This document shows, in pieces, positions 26,332 through 34,947 of a stretch of 64,000 nucleotides of DNA; position 1 is the first letter of the stretch, and each line of letters opens with the position of its first letter. Below the pieces are notes generated by a model that was given only the letters and a program-made list of their open reading frames with translations, had not been told where the DNA came from and searched no databases. The stretch covers positions 62,001-126,000 of the forward strand of contig JAJCXM010000020.1 in the NCBI GenBank assembly GCA_029263455.1, in the 5' to 3' direction. The position numbers were made by a program, and so were the translations under genes. This stretch comes from Holophagae bacterium. Its GTDB lineage: Bacteria > Acidobacteriota > Holophagae > Acanthopleuribacterales > Acanthopleuribacteraceae.

Positions 26332-26900
26332 TGTTGATCCCCGATAAATGTCACTTTTTGTTCGACAGGTCGCCTCTTAGAGGTTGGCCAATCACCCTCA
26401 GGATAGCCTAAATAGAAGATCCCTAAGCAGGTTTCCCAAGAATTCATCGCCATAAGCGTTTGCATCAGCTCGTGGTTGACAAACTTTGGCGTCGTCCAGT
26501 AGCCGCCTATGCCTAATTCCTGAGCTTGAAGATGTAAGTTTTGCACGCCGCAAGCCAACGCCATGATTTCTTCTTCGACAGGATTACGAGCTGGCTGCGG
26601 CGGCGAAAGAATGAGACCAATGGCCGCACCTGCCAATGTCACCCGTAACCGTATCTTCTCGATCTTCTGTGTCAACACCTCTACGGCATGTTGTTGATAT
26701 GCCGCTTCGAGGCATTCACCTAATCGGGCGAGTCCACTTTGGTGAAAAACCACAAAACGCCAGGGTTCTGTATGTCGATGAGATGGCGCCCAGTTGGCGG
26801 CTTCTAATAGAATCATGAGGTCGGCAACGGAGACTGGTTTTCCGTTCATGCGTTTAGGCGGCAACGACCGACGGGCAGAGATTTTTTCTAGTAGGTTCAT
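26328..26900 (-). CDS. Nitroreductase family flavoprotein
   Basis: A 190-residue FMN enzyme. Family hallmarks are the N-terminal EKISARRSLPP (phosphate-contact Arg-Arg-Ser), ANWAPSHRHTEPWRFVVF (FMN contact), the ALACGVQNLHLQAQELGIGGYWTTP helix, and CLGIFYLGYPEGDWPTSKRRPV. It is closest in build to the small YdjA-type proteins. The physiological electron acceptor is unknown. It is the first gene of a two-gene operon with cysQ. Confidence 0.9.
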   Translation of the reverse strand: MNLLEKISARRSLPPKRMNGKPVSVADLMILLEAANWAPSHRHTEPWRFVVFHQSGLARLGECLEAAYQQHAVEVLTQKIEKIRLRVTLAGAAIGLILSPPQPARNPVEEEIMALACGVQNLHLQAQELGIGGYWTTPKFVNHELMQTLMAMNSWETCLGIFYLGYPEGDWPTSKRRPVEQKVTFIGDQQ

Positions 26901-27042
26901 AGATGCGTCATTAAATCATATTCCGCGAGTATCGTCAGCCCGGCCTCTGTATCTCTTTTAACCGTCTCGTCGATGGGCGGATCGCGAATCTGGTATCGCC
27001 CCAGTAGTAGCCCAACTTTAACCGTAGACGGCTCCAGGGTCT

Positions 27043-27050
27043 GATACAAT
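27043..27050 (+). promoter_or_regulatory. Extended -10 upstream of DUF1820 gene
   Basis: TGATACAAT, with hexamer TACAAT at 27045-27050, is an extended -10 element. It lies 26 bases before the likely TTG start. The -35 is poor, as is common with extended -10 promoters. Confidence 0.45.
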
Positions 27051-27075
27051 ACACAACCCTTCGGAGGTGAAGTTT

Positions 27076-27345
27076 TTGTTCAAAGTTCATTTTCAAATCA
27101 AACAAGTCGAGTATGAGCTGGTGGCTGAATCTCTTGATCTGAGCCATCCGTATTTCGTGTCAATTAAACACATCGATTTTGATTTCGAAGAGGGTATGGT
27201 TGTTAATCCACACTTGGAGAACACTCGGAAACGTTTTCGAGATACGGAAACATTGATGATCCCTCTGCAAAACTGCTCCTTAATTGAACAGATTCGTACG
27301 CCTCAAAAAAAAGCGCACAGCGCGCGAGTTGTTGTGTTCGAGTAG
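27076..27345 (+). CDS. DUF1820 family protein
   Basis: An 89-residue protein starting at TTG 27076, eight bases after GGAGG. A GTG at 27067 is possible but overlaps that Shine-Dalgarno. The sequence follows the DUF1820 pattern from end to end: KVHFQIKQVEYELVAE, then YFVSIKHIDFDF, VVNPHLENTRKRFRDTETLMIPLQNCSLIEQI. The family is short, soluble and of unknown function, best known from Proteobacteria. The gene is followed by a beta-barrel protein gene on the same strand. Confidence 0.8.
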   Translation: MFKVHFQIKQVEYELVAESLDLSHPYFVSIKHIDFDFEEGMVVNPHLENTRKRFRDTETLMIPLQNCSLIEQIRTPQKKAHSARVVVFE

Positions 27346-27425
27346 GGCGCTTTGAGATAGGAATTTTCGACCGTATCCGGTTGGCATTCGTCACAACCTG
27401 TTGGAAACTGATCAATGGAGATAAT

Positions 27426-28079
27426 ATGACAATCAATCAATGGATGGTTCGAGTTGCTCAAGCGTTGGCTCTGACTCTATTCGCAACGGCCGGTCTTGCG
27501 CAGGAAATTCGAAACCAGGTCAAGATACAGTTTTTGAGTATCGAGACGTCCGATGACCCACTTAGATTTCGTGTCCTAAATCAAGACTACTTAGATCCTG
27601 ATTTAGCCTCGTACGATGCGGACACCGAAGGGGATGGCGCTCGATTGTCCGATACTTGGTGGTTTACGACGTGGTTCGGAGTTGAAGTGGGCGCCTCTTA
27701 CCTAGGTCAGTACTCGACGCGAATCGATGCCAGTGACCATCCCTACAAAGTCGTGTCTCGGCTGTACTCAGGTCAGGTTGGGCCTTCCGTACGCTGGCAG
27801 TTTTTCAAAAAACTTGAGGTATTCTCGCGCTTGTCTCTCAGTTATTGGCGTGAAGAATCGGAACTGTTTGACCTACAACCTGGCATGGACGAGTCTGGGC
27901 AAACGCCATTTGTAGAACGGCTCAACCGTCGACACAACAATGATGTTGAGACCGAGTGGGAAGCGGGACTGACACTTGATATTTCAGATTTGTTGGGTCT
28001 CACGGCGTCGGTTATTCGCGGTAAATCAGGTGAGATGGACCTGGATATGATCGCAGTCGGACTTTCGTACCGATACTAA
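27426..28079 (+). CDS. Outer-membrane beta-barrel protein
   Basis: About 217 residues from ATG 27426, which has GGAG upstream; an ATG at 27381 is less likely. Signal peptide ends near GLAQ. The mature part alternates hydrophobic and polar residues in strands such as WWFTTWFGVEVGASYLG, SGQVGPSVRWQFFK, LEVFSRLSLSYWRE and ends in IAVGLSYRY, a classic barrel C-terminus with terminal aromatic residue for BamA recognition. Size suggests eight to ten strands. Ligand or role unknown. Its stop codon overlaps that of the convergent DUF420 gene by four bases. Confidence 0.8.
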   Translation: MTINQWMVRVAQALALTLFATAGLAQEIRNQVKIQFLSIETSDDPLRFRVLNQDYLDPDLASYDADTEGDGARLSDTWWFTTWFGVEVGASYLGQYSTRIDASDHPYKVVSRLYSGQVGPSVRWQFFKKLEVFSRLSLSYWREESELFDLQPGMDESGQTPFVERLNRRHNNDVETEWEAGLTLDISDLLGLTASVIRGKSGEMDLDMIAVGLSYRY

Positions 28080-28540
28080 ATAAGGGCAGCCCTTTGTAGC
28101 ATGCCGACGATTAAGGCACAGGCGGTTATAAGGGCTGCGCAAGCTCCGTAAATACTCAACTTACCTAGTTTCTTGTGGGTGTCTCTTTTTTTGCGCCAAT
28201 GCGTGCTGAGCTGCGTTTCGTCTAATGTGTGCCTGAATTGGTGGGCTAGGTAACGGGCGAATCCGCCGCAACCCAACATAACAGCTATAAAGAATTCATG
28301 GATTCTCAAAGTCACTACGTAGAATGAGTCCCATGTCTGTAAGTCCTCTTTCCCTAAGAAAATGACTTTCAGTATGTAGGAGCCAACAAAGCCGACAATT
28401 ATCCAAGATGACGCGTTCATCCATAGTCGATGAAGTTGGTAGCGACCGTTGCGAGCGTGCGAGATGCCCACAAACGCGCAGCCAATGATGCCGCAAGTCA
28501 GGACCATGGCGTAAAGCCAGAAAATGAGACGTGGTGTCAT
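28076..28540 (-). CDS. DUF420-like membrane protein
   Basis: A 154-residue inner-membrane protein with four helices. NGRYQLHRLWMNASSWIIVGFVGSYILKV and THKKLGKLSIYGACAALITA match the pattern of DUF420 (B. subtilis YozB), a family with conserved histidines suggestive of haem or metal binding and often found near cytochrome oxidase assembly genes. No oxidase genes are nearby here. Assignment rests on the spacing of His and aromatic residues. Confidence 0.65.
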   Translation of the reverse strand: MTPRLIFWLYAMVLTCGIIGCAFVGISHARNGRYQLHRLWMNASSWIIVGFVGSYILKVIFLGKEDLQTWDSFYVVTLRIHEFFIAVMLGCGGFARYLAHQFRHTLDETQLSTHWRKKRDTHKKLGKLSIYGACAALITACALIVGMLQRAALI

Positions 28541-28592
28541 GAAGCGCGGCCTCCCCGAATGTGCCAGCAGATTCTAGCAGGTGAATCACTCT

Positions 28593-29711
28593 ATGGATAA
28601 GACATATAGACTTTTAGCCAAATCACTTGCAGGCCCCACAAAAGCAATTGCTTTGTTAGAATGCGTAGCCGAGGAGGTGGCGTTGGCACAGACGGCGTGG
28701 ACATATTGCAAAGAAATGTTACCTAAAGTAAGCCGCACCTTTGCATTGAATATAGCGGTACTCACAGGTGAACTGCACCGAGCTGTGCTTTTGGCTTACT
28801 TGTGGTGTCGCATCATTGACACGGTTGAGGACGCTCCCTTATTGGCAGCCGATCGTAAGCAGCGGGCACTGCTTGATTTTGCCAAATGGATTGAAGGCCC
28901 AATGGAGGCTAGTGACATTGGCGCCTGGTCGTCACAGCTGTCCGACTTGGATGGTACGGAGGATGAACTCGATTTGCTGGAGAATGTCACTTTGGTGGCT
29001 GAATGTTTCGCTGAACTTTCAGTCTCGGTCCGCAGTCGTGTGGTTCCATCGGTGGCTGAGATGGCGCGTGGCATGGCTGAATATCAGTCGCGACCGCAAC
29101 TCGGGAAAACGGAGTTTCTGCGTGATGAGGCCGATCTAGACCGTTACTGTTATTTTGTTGCTGGAACGGTGGGTGTCTTTTTAACGGAACTCTTTTGCGA
29201 ACTTGGAAGAATAGCGCCTGTCTCGCAGGATTGCTTAAAGGAAAAGGCGGTTCCGTTCGGATTGGGTCTACAGCTGACCAATATTACCAAAGATATCATG
29301 GTCGATTTGTCACGTGGATGGTGCTACGTGCCAGAAACCATGATGGTTGCTGCAGGTGTGGATCCAAAGCTTGTGCGTGAATCGGATTCACGAGAAACGG
29401 CCACGAGATTAGTCAAACCTATGGTTCATAAGGCACATGGCCACTTGCGTGATGCCTTTGAATATACCCTGGCTTTGCCCCGGCATTGGCGTCAAGCGCG
29501 ACTATTTTGTTTGTGGCCTCTTTTCATGGCGCTGGAAACCTTGGTTTTGCTGTCCCGTCCAGATTTCCAACATCAAGATGGTGTCTCGCCTAAAATTTCT
29601 CGCCAGAAGGTGCGCCAAATTGTGCGCCGTACGACACTGGGTTTCTGGTCAAACACATGGCTCAAACGTGAATTTAGTCGATTGTCCTCTTGCATCGATC
29701 GTGTCTCCTGA
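28593..29711 (+). CDS. Squalene/phytoene synthase family protein
   Basis: A 372-residue prenyl head-to-head synthase. The two Asp-rich substrate motifs are IIDTVED near residues 71-77 and NITKDIMVD near 228-236; SRTFALNI and DLDRYCYFVAGTVGVFLTELF are further signatures. The DTVED form and the QLTNITKDI context look more like farnesyl-diphosphate farnesyltransferase (squalene synthase) than phytoene synthase. No hopanoid or carotenoid genes are adjacent, so the pathway cannot be named. ATG 28593 follows AGGTGA by about nine bases; a GTG at 28581 is the alternative. Confidence 0.88.
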   Translation: MDKTYRLLAKSLAGPTKAIALLECVAEEVALAQTAWTYCKEMLPKVSRTFALNIAVLTGELHRAVLLAYLWCRIIDTVEDAPLLAADRKQRALLDFAKWIEGPMEASDIGAWSSQLSDLDGTEDELDLLENVTLVAECFAELSVSVRSRVVPSVAEMARGMAEYQSRPQLGKTEFLRDEADLDRYCYFVAGTVGVFLTELFCELGRIAPVSQDCLKEKAVPFGLGLQLTNITKDIMVDLSRGWCYVPETMMVAAGVDPKLVRESDSRETATRLVKPMVHKAHGHLRDAFEYTLALPRHWRQARLFCLWPLFMALETLVLLSRPDFQHQDGVSPKISRQKVRQIVRRTTLGFWSNTWLKREFSRLSSCIDRVS

Positions 29712-29739
29712 TGCTGTGATAGAGTGAGTTGAGGTGAAC

Positions 29740-30684
29740 ATGAGTCCTTGGCGCAGACGGCTTTCTCGCTTGCTCACGGAGATAAAAGAGAGCTGGAACA
29801 AATTTAAATCGAACCGACCACAAAAATTCGCCTCGCACGTGAAGATGTGTCCTTCATGCGGTCGTCTAATAGCCGCCAAAACTCAAGCGTGTGATTATTG
29901 TGAAACTTCGGTCGGACATATCGCCGTTAAGTCAGAGCGGGGCGCGAGTAAAGCAGATTCGGCGCCTTTAGCCGAGTCCGTGTTTGCCGTGTTTGGTGTG
30001 TGCGTTTTTTTCTTTACCCTTGGCGCTATCCTAACTAGTCAACAGAATGAGGATGGCTCCGTTTTTGACGTGCTTAAGTCCTATTTTATGCCTGCGGGTC
30101 CCGTAACAGAATTATTAGGTCATGCCGAGAGTTTTGCCGTGTACGCGCTGCATGAGTATTGGCGTCTGGTTACCTATATGTTCCTGCACGGTAACTTAAT
30201 TCACATTCTCTTCAACTTGTCGGCGTTGGCGGTACTTGGTCCACTCGTCTTGCGGCAATTTGGGTTGCGTCGCTTTTGGCTAATCACTTTTGGGACCGGG
30301 ATCATGGGCGCGGTCATTAGTTCAATGGCTTTCTTTTGGCATCATGCCACGGTCGGTTTTTCTGGCGCATTATTCGGGTATTTGGGTGCGTTGTGGATTA
30401 ATGCCAAGCGGCAAGGAGACCTGATCGAGGCCGATCGGTGGCTGCGATTCATGATCTTTGGCAATGCGCTCATGATTGGGGTCTCGTTGCTTGGTATGGG
30501 AATCGATAACTTATGCCATCTGGGTGGCATGTTCTTTGGTATTTTTTTGGGCGCACTCATGTATGAAAGCCGTTCTTCTGTCATCGCCATTCGAATTGAA
30601 AAAGTGGTACTGGTACTTTGCCTGGCGGTTTGGGGTTGGGGACTCATTAAGGTGTTGCCCGAGGCCATATTTCGCGCGACATGA
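29740..30684 (+). CDS. Rhomboid intramembrane serine protease with zinc-ribbon N-terminus
   Basis: A 314-residue protein. Residues 37-54 form a CxxC...CxxC zinc ribbon (CPSCG, CDYCE). From residue 80 there are six or seven helices with rhomboid signatures: His150 and Asn159 in FLHGNLIHILFN, nucleophile Ser208 in GFSGALFG and His260 in NLCHLGGM. These make an intact Ser-His dyad, so it should cleave transmembrane substrates within the inner membrane. GAGGTGA precedes ATG 29740. Its stop overlaps the queF start (ATGA), so the two are translationally coupled although functionally unrelated on present knowledge. Confidence 0.92.
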   Translation: MSPWRRRLSRLLTEIKESWNKFKSNRPQKFASHVKMCPSCGRLIAAKTQACDYCETSVGHIAVKSERGASKADSAPLAESVFAVFGVCVFFFTLGAILTSQQNEDGSVFDVLKSYFMPAGPVTELLGHAESFAVYALHEYWRLVTYMFLHGNLIHILFNLSALAVLGPLVLRQFGLRRFWLITFGTGIMGAVISSMAFFWHHATVGFSGALFGYLGALWINAKRQGDLIEADRWLRFMIFGNALMIGVSLLGMGIDNLCHLGGMFFGIFLGALMYESRSSVIAIRIEKVVLVLCLAVWGWGLIKVLPEAIFRAT

Positions 30685-31472
30685 AGTCTCTCGAATCGCT
30701 TCATCTAAAGTTAGGGCGTTCCTCGACAGATCACCGGTTAGACGCTATCCCGCGTCAACTTGTGCGTGATCGGCCAGTGCGTCAGATGAGTGGCTGGGAT
30801 GTGTGGAATGCTTATGAGGTTGGATTTGTAGATCCAAGCGGTAAGCCTATTATTGGCTCGTTGAGACTACGTTACCCTTTTGATTCAACAGCCATGGTGG
30901 AATCCAAGAGCCTTAAGTTGTTTTTGAACCATTTGGCTGATGAACCGTTTGCGAACAAATCCCACTACCTCGATACGGTGGGCGCAGCCTTAACTCAATG
31001 TGTCGGCTCAGAGGTGGAGACGGAATGGCTTTCAAGCTTGAAATCGATCAAGCGACGTCATTTGGCGGGTAGCTGTTTGGATGCTTTGAAACTTGAACAC
31101 GTATCGCAGCCTGCTGGCTCATTGTTGCGAACGATCGACGGCCCGGGAGAATATACCTATTTTACTCATGCCTTCCGCTCAATGTGCCCGGTTACCAGTC
31201 AACCCGATTGGGCATCCGTTTGGATTCGGTGGCAAGCCGCGCAAACCCTATCGCCAAGCTCCCTATTTACATACTTGATGTCGTTTCGTTCGACGGCAGA
31301 ATTTCACGAAAGCTGTTGCGAAAGGATCCTAAATGACCTTTCCGATGCGCTTAATCCTCAGGGCCTTGTGGTTGCTTGTTATTTTTTGCGACGTGGCGGC
31401 ATTGATATTAATCCGATGAGGTCTATTGGGTGTCTTGGTCTGCCCGTTTTTACGCCAACTTGGCGACAGTGA
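30681..31472 (+). CDS. queF: 7-cyano-7-deazaguanine reductase, long QueF form
   Basis: A 263-residue NADPH-dependent enzyme reducing preQ0 to preQ1 in queuosine synthesis. It is the long, two-fold (E. coli-like) subfamily: an N-terminal half with WNAYEVGFVDPSGKP and VESKSLKLFLNHL, and a C-terminal half with catalytic Cys169 in RSMCPVTSQPDW, Asp176, and SFRSTAEFHESCCERI. RRGGIDINPMRS ends the NADPH site. It overlaps the rhomboid gene by four bases. No other queuosine genes are in the window. Confidence 0.95.
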   Translation: MKSLESLHLKLGRSSTDHRLDAIPRQLVRDRPVRQMSGWDVWNAYEVGFVDPSGKPIIGSLRLRYPFDSTAMVESKSLKLFLNHLADEPFANKSHYLDTVGAALTQCVGSEVETEWLSSLKSIKRRHLAGSCLDALKLEHVSQPAGSLLRTIDGPGEYTYFTHAFRSMCPVTSQPDWASVWIRWQAAQTLSPSSLFTYLMSFRSTAEFHESCCERILNDLSDALNPQGLVVACYFLRRGGIDINPMRSIGCLGLPVFTPTWRQ

Positions 31473-31507
31473 AACTTACGGGAAGCTAGGCCCAGACGGC
31501 CATTTTC

Positions 31508-31536
31508 TTGACAGCTTAGGGGCCATGCGTTAGACT
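31508..31536 (+). promoter_or_regulatory. Promoter of the ffh-rpsP-rplS operon
   Basis: TTGACA (31508-31513), 17-base spacer, TAGACT (31531-31536). It is the best -35 match noticed in the window and lies 46 bases before the ffh start, fitting strong expression of a ribosome-related operon. Confidence 0.7.
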
Positions 31537-31582
31537 TGCCGGCTGCTGTCGACACGGCTTTGTCCAAGGTGAATCGCTTCCT

Positions 31583-33151
31583 ATGTTTGACTCTCTTTCG
31601 CAGAAAATTCAAGACACCTTCCGCAAGATCACCGGAAAAGGGAAACTTTCGGAAGAGAACATACAGGACGCTCTAAAAGAGATACGCGTTGCCTTACTTG
31701 AAGCGGATGTTAACTTTAAAGTCGTCAAAGACTTTATCAATAACGTCAAACAAGAAGCGGTGGGTCAAGAGCTCACTAAGGGACTGAACGCCGGTCAGCA
31801 ACTAGTCAAAATTGTAAATGATCGTCTCGTTGAAATGCTGGGAGGCGAACACCAGGACCTTGCCCTTACCGGGAATCAACCCCACGTTCTATTAATGGTG
31901 GGTTTGCAAGGGGCCGGTAAAACAACCACCTGCGGCAAGCTCGCAAAGTTATTACGCGCAGATGGCCGCAGTCCGCTTTTGGTGCCTTGTGATGTTTATC
32001 GTCCGGCAGCCATGCTTCAGTTACAGACCGTTGGCGAACAAGTAGATGTCCCCGTTTTTGACGCGACAGAGATGAAATCTCCGGGCCTGATCGTCAAAAA
32101 GGCTGTTCAGGAAGCGCGCAATACGGGCCGTGACGTGGTGATAATCGACACCGCCGGACGCTTGCATATTGACGATGCGTTGATGGGTGAACTGAAAGAA
32201 ATCAAAGCCCTTACGTCTCCGTCTGAGATCTTGTTTGTTGCGGACGCCATGACCGGCCAAGATGCGGTGCAATCTGCGTCCGCGTTCCACGAAGCCCTGT
32301 CGTTGACCGGTTTGGTCATGACCAAAATGGACGGTGATGCACGAGGTGGTGCCGCTCTCTCCGTTAAACAGGTTACCGGATGTGCGATCAAGTTTGTCGG
32401 GACCGGCGAGAAACTTGATCAATTCGAACGTTTTTTCCCGGACAGAATGGCATCGCGCATCTTGGGTATGGGCGATGTACTGAGCTTGGTCGAGCGTGTT
32501 CAGGACAAGGTCGACCAGGAAGAAGCGCTTAAGCTTCAGCAAAAGATGCTGAAGAATCAGTTCACTTTAGAAGATTTCAGTACCAGCCTTGCCCAGATAG
32601 GTAAGTTAGGTGATCTCAACAGTTTGATGGGCATGATGCCTGGCATGGGTAAGCTCAAACAAAAAATTGATGTGAATCAAGAAACCAAGCAACTCGGTTG
32701 GATGCGAGCCATGATTTCGTCGATGACGCCAGACGAACGTCGTAATCATGCGATCCTGAACAACAAAAGAAAACTACGAATTGCGAGAGGCTCCGGCCGC
32801 ACAGTGAACGACATCAATCAGATGCTCAAACAGTTCATGCAGATGAAGCAAATGATGAGCATGATGACAAAGCCAGGGAAAGCTGGTAAACTGCGCCAGC
32901 TTTTCGGCCGCGCAGGTCTCGGCGATTTCGCGAAGAGCATGTTCCCGGGTGCGGCTCCGAGTTTGCCCCCAGGTGTAGATCAACAACAGCTCATGCAGCT
33001 CCTGGAGCAAAACGATGGGAAGCTGCCTCCCGAAGCCTTGAGCCAACTGGGGTTAGGCGCACCAAGCGGGTCTCCCGCAAAGTCGACTCGACCCAAGAAG
33101 GACCGAAAGAAACAAAAAGCAAAGCGCAAACAAGGAAGAAAGAAAAGGTAG
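31583..33151 (+). CDS. ffh: Signal recognition particle protein Ffh
   Basis: A 522-residue SRP54-type GTPase that binds 4.5S RNA and signal sequences and docks on FtsY. The N domain is followed by the G domain with GLQGAGKTTTCGKLA (G1), DVYRPAAMLQL (insertion box), DTAGRLH (G3) and TKMDGDARGG (G4). The M domain from about 325 is Met-rich (LMGMMPGMGKL, MKQMMSMMT) and carries the RGSG.TV..IN-type RNA-binding motif as ARGSGRTVNDINQMLKQF. The tail after 460 is Gln/Pro-rich then very basic (KKDRKKQKAKRKQ), longer than in E. coli. It heads the operon. Confidence 0.98.
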   Translation: MFDSLSQKIQDTFRKITGKGKLSEENIQDALKEIRVALLEADVNFKVVKDFINNVKQEAVGQELTKGLNAGQQLVKIVNDRLVEMLGGEHQDLALTGNQPHVLLMVGLQGAGKTTTCGKLAKLLRADGRSPLLVPCDVYRPAAMLQLQTVGEQVDVPVFDATEMKSPGLIVKKAVQEARNTGRDVVIIDTAGRLHIDDALMGELKEIKALTSPSEILFVADAMTGQDAVQSASAFHEALSLTGLVMTKMDGDARGGAALSVKQVTGCAIKFVGTGEKLDQFERFFPDRMASRILGMGDVLSLVERVQDKVDQEEALKLQQKMLKNQFTLEDFSTSLAQIGKLGDLNSLMGMMPGMGKLKQKIDVNQETKQLGWMRAMISSMTPDERRNHAILNNKRKLRIARGSGRTVNDINQMLKQFMQMKQMMSMMTKPGKAGKLRQLFGRAGLGDFAKSMFPGAAPSLPPGVDQQQLMQLLEQNDGKLPPEALSQLGLGAPSGSPAKSTRPKKDRKKQKAKRKQGRKKR

Positions 33152-33160
33152 GAAAAAGAT

Positions 33161-33403
33161 ATGCTTGCCATTCGTTTAAAACGACTGGGTACCAAACACC
33201 GGCCATACTATCGCATCGTTGTATCAGAGAACGAGCGTGTGCCCCGGGGTGCCTTTGTTGAAGAAATTGGGTTTTATCACCCTGTGACTGAAAATAAAGA
33301 TACGCGAATCAACAAAGAGCGTGCTGAGTTTTGGCTATCAAAAGGGGCGAACCCTTCAGATACCATCCGTCAGCTGTTCAAAAAACATGGGATCGGCGAA
33401 TAA
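33161..33403 (+). CDS. rpsP: 30S ribosomal protein S16
   Basis: An 80-residue small-subunit protein needed for 30S assembly. The start [20 protein letters not shown] and the later [13 protein letters not shown] are diagnostic. It lies nine bases after ffh and five before khpA, in the conserved order seen in many bacterial phyla. Confidence 0.98.
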   Translation: MLAIRLKRLGTKHRPYYRIVVSENERVPRGAFVEEIGFYHPVTENKDTRINKERAEFWLSKGANPSDTIRQLFKKHGIGE

Positions 33404-33408
33404 ATCGA

Positions 33409-33687
33409 ATGCCCGAACAAGCTTCGTCCTTAAGTGACTGGCTTACCGAATACGTGCAAGGAATCGTGGAACATCCCGAATCAGTGCAGGTTCGTGAGGT
33501 ACGCGGTCAAGTTACGGTGGTTTATCAAGTGACGGTTAACCCCGAGGATGTTGGACGTGTGAAGGGTCGACGAGGTCGCGTCGTGCAGGCACTGTGTTCC
33601 GTTGTCGAGTTGGCGGGCCGCAATGAACGACTTCGCCACGTTATTGACGTGGTGGACGATCAGGCGGCAGCTGAAGACAAGGAATAG
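33409..33687 (+). CDS. khpA: KH-domain RNA-binding protein KhpA
   Basis: A 92-residue type-II KH protein (YlqC family). The RNA-binding GxxG loop is GRRG in VGRVKGRRGRVVQAL, preceded by strand VTVVYQVTVNPED. Between rpsP and rimM is the standard site for this gene in Gram-positive and several Gram-negative phyla; Gammaproteobacteria lack it there. KhpA usually dimerises with KhpB and binds many RNAs. ATG 33409 is used because an upstream in-frame ATG would lie within rpsP. Confidence 0.92.
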   Translation: MPEQASSLSDWLTEYVQGIVEHPESVQVREVRGQVTVVYQVTVNPEDVGRVKGRRGRVVQALCSVVELAGRNERLRHVIDVVDDQAAAEDKE

Positions 33688-33691
33688 CTGC

Positions 33692-34231
33692 ATGGCGGTT
33701 CATGACCCCATGCACGACTATCGTCGTATTGGATCCGTGCTCAAGCCACATGGTGTGGACGGATCGTTTCTTTTTTTTTCGGAAACCGACTTTCTTGATT
33801 GGGTCGCCACTCGTAAGCAGTTAATTGCTCAAACAGCGTCTGGTTTACAGACCTGGCATGTCATTTATGCCCGTGATCATCGTGAGACGCTTATACTTAA
33901 GGTTAAGGAGGTCACGGACCGCAACCAGGTGGAAGCGCTTCGTGGTGTACCTCTGTTCGTGCCTGAAAAGGACGCAATGGAGGCTTGTGACGACGAGTCC
34001 TTTAGCTACCATTCCGAGATTGTGGGTTTAGAGGTTCACGACCGCGTCCATGGAAACGTCGGCAGTGTAACTATGGTCTTGGAGGTTCGGGACAACACAT
34101 TGTTGCAAGTAACATCCGGCGAGCGCACGTTCTTGGTGCCCTTTGTGCAAGCCATCGTTCTTGAAGTTGACAGCGAAGGAAATCGTTTGATGGTTGACCT
34201 TCCCGAAGGCTTAATGGACCTAAACCCATGA
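33692..34231 (+). CDS. rimM: Ribosome maturation factor RimM
   Basis: A 179-residue 16S processing factor that helps assemble the 30S head with S19. The N-terminal domain has IGSVLKPHGVDGSFLFF, and the PRC-barrel has HSEIVGLEVHDR...VGSVTMVLEVRDNTLLQV and FLVPFVQAIVLEVD. ATG 33692 follows AAGGA; ATG 33710 is a second option. Four-base overlap with trmD. Confidence 0.96.
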   Translation: MAVHDPMHDYRRIGSVLKPHGVDGSFLFFSETDFLDWVATRKQLIAQTASGLQTWHVIYARDHRETLILKVKEVTDRNQVEALRGVPLFVPEKDAMEACDDESFSYHSEIVGLEVHDRVHGNVGSVTMVLEVRDNTLLQVTSGERTFLVPFVQAIVLEVDSEGNRLMVDLPEGLMDLNP

Positions 34232-34947
34232 AGATCGATTGTCTGTCGCTGTTCCCTGAAATCATTGAACAAAGTTTGGGACAGAGCATTGTTGGTAAGG
34301 CCCAGGAGCGAGGTCTATTGGACCTTGACCACTTCCAGATTCGTGATTTTGCAACCGATAAACACCGATCTGTGGATGACGTCACCTATGGCGGGGGCGC
34401 TGGCATGGTCTTCAAGCCAGAACCCACTGTGGCCGCTATTCGCCATGTCTGGCGCCCACAAGCCATTTTGATACATCCATCACCTGCTGCGCCTGCTTTT
34501 ACACAAGAAGCTGCCCGTGAACTGGCCCGAGAATCGCACCTTGTCTTCGTTGCCTCACGTTATGAGGGCCTTGATCAGCGGGTTATTGATGGTTGGATAG
34601 ATGTTGAGTATTCGCTAGGCGATTTTGTGATTACAGGCGGCGAACTTGCGGTTGCCGTGATGATAGATGCCATAGTGAGGATGTTACCGGGCGCTATTGG
34701 TAAGAGCGACAGTATCGAACAAGACAGTTACTTCAATGGGCTACTGGATTATCCGCATTACACGCGCCCTACTGATTTTGAGGGGCGTTTGGTGCCCGAT
34801 GTTCTACAAAGTGGGCACCATGAAAATATCCGAAAATGGCGTAAGAAACAGTCTTTATTCAGGACTGCGGCTATACGGCCTGATCTACTAGAACAGGCTG
34901 AGCTAGACGCGGAGTCGTTGAAGATGTTGGCTGAACTTGACTCATAA
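34228..34947 (+). CDS. trmD: tRNA (guanine-37-N1)-methyltransferase TrmD
   Basis: A 239-residue SPOUT methyltransferase making m1G37. The knot region shows SRYEGLDQRVIDGWIDVEYSLGDFVITGGELA, with the trefoil-knot SAM site; YGGGAGMVFKPEP and SYFNGLLDYPHYTRP are family signatures. The C-terminal helical domain for tRNA binding is complete. It overlaps rimM and the next SPOUT gene. Confidence 0.98.
   Translation: MKIDCLSLFPEIIEQSLGQSIVGKAQERGLLDLDHFQIRDFATDKHRSVDDVTYGGGAGMVFKPEPTVAAIRHVWRPQAILIHPSPAAPAFTQEAARELARESHLVFVASRYEGLDQRVIDGWIDVEYSLGDFVITGGELAVAVMIDAIVRMLPGAIGKSDSIEQDSYFNGLLDYPHYTRPTDFEGRLVPDVLQSGHHENIRKWRKKQSLFRTAAIRPDLLEQAELDAESLKMLAELDS

Noticed and set aside
26935-27147. Minus-strand frame of 70 codons overlapping the DUF1820 gene start
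   Set aside because: It overlaps a recognised family on the other strand and has no similarity to any family I know.
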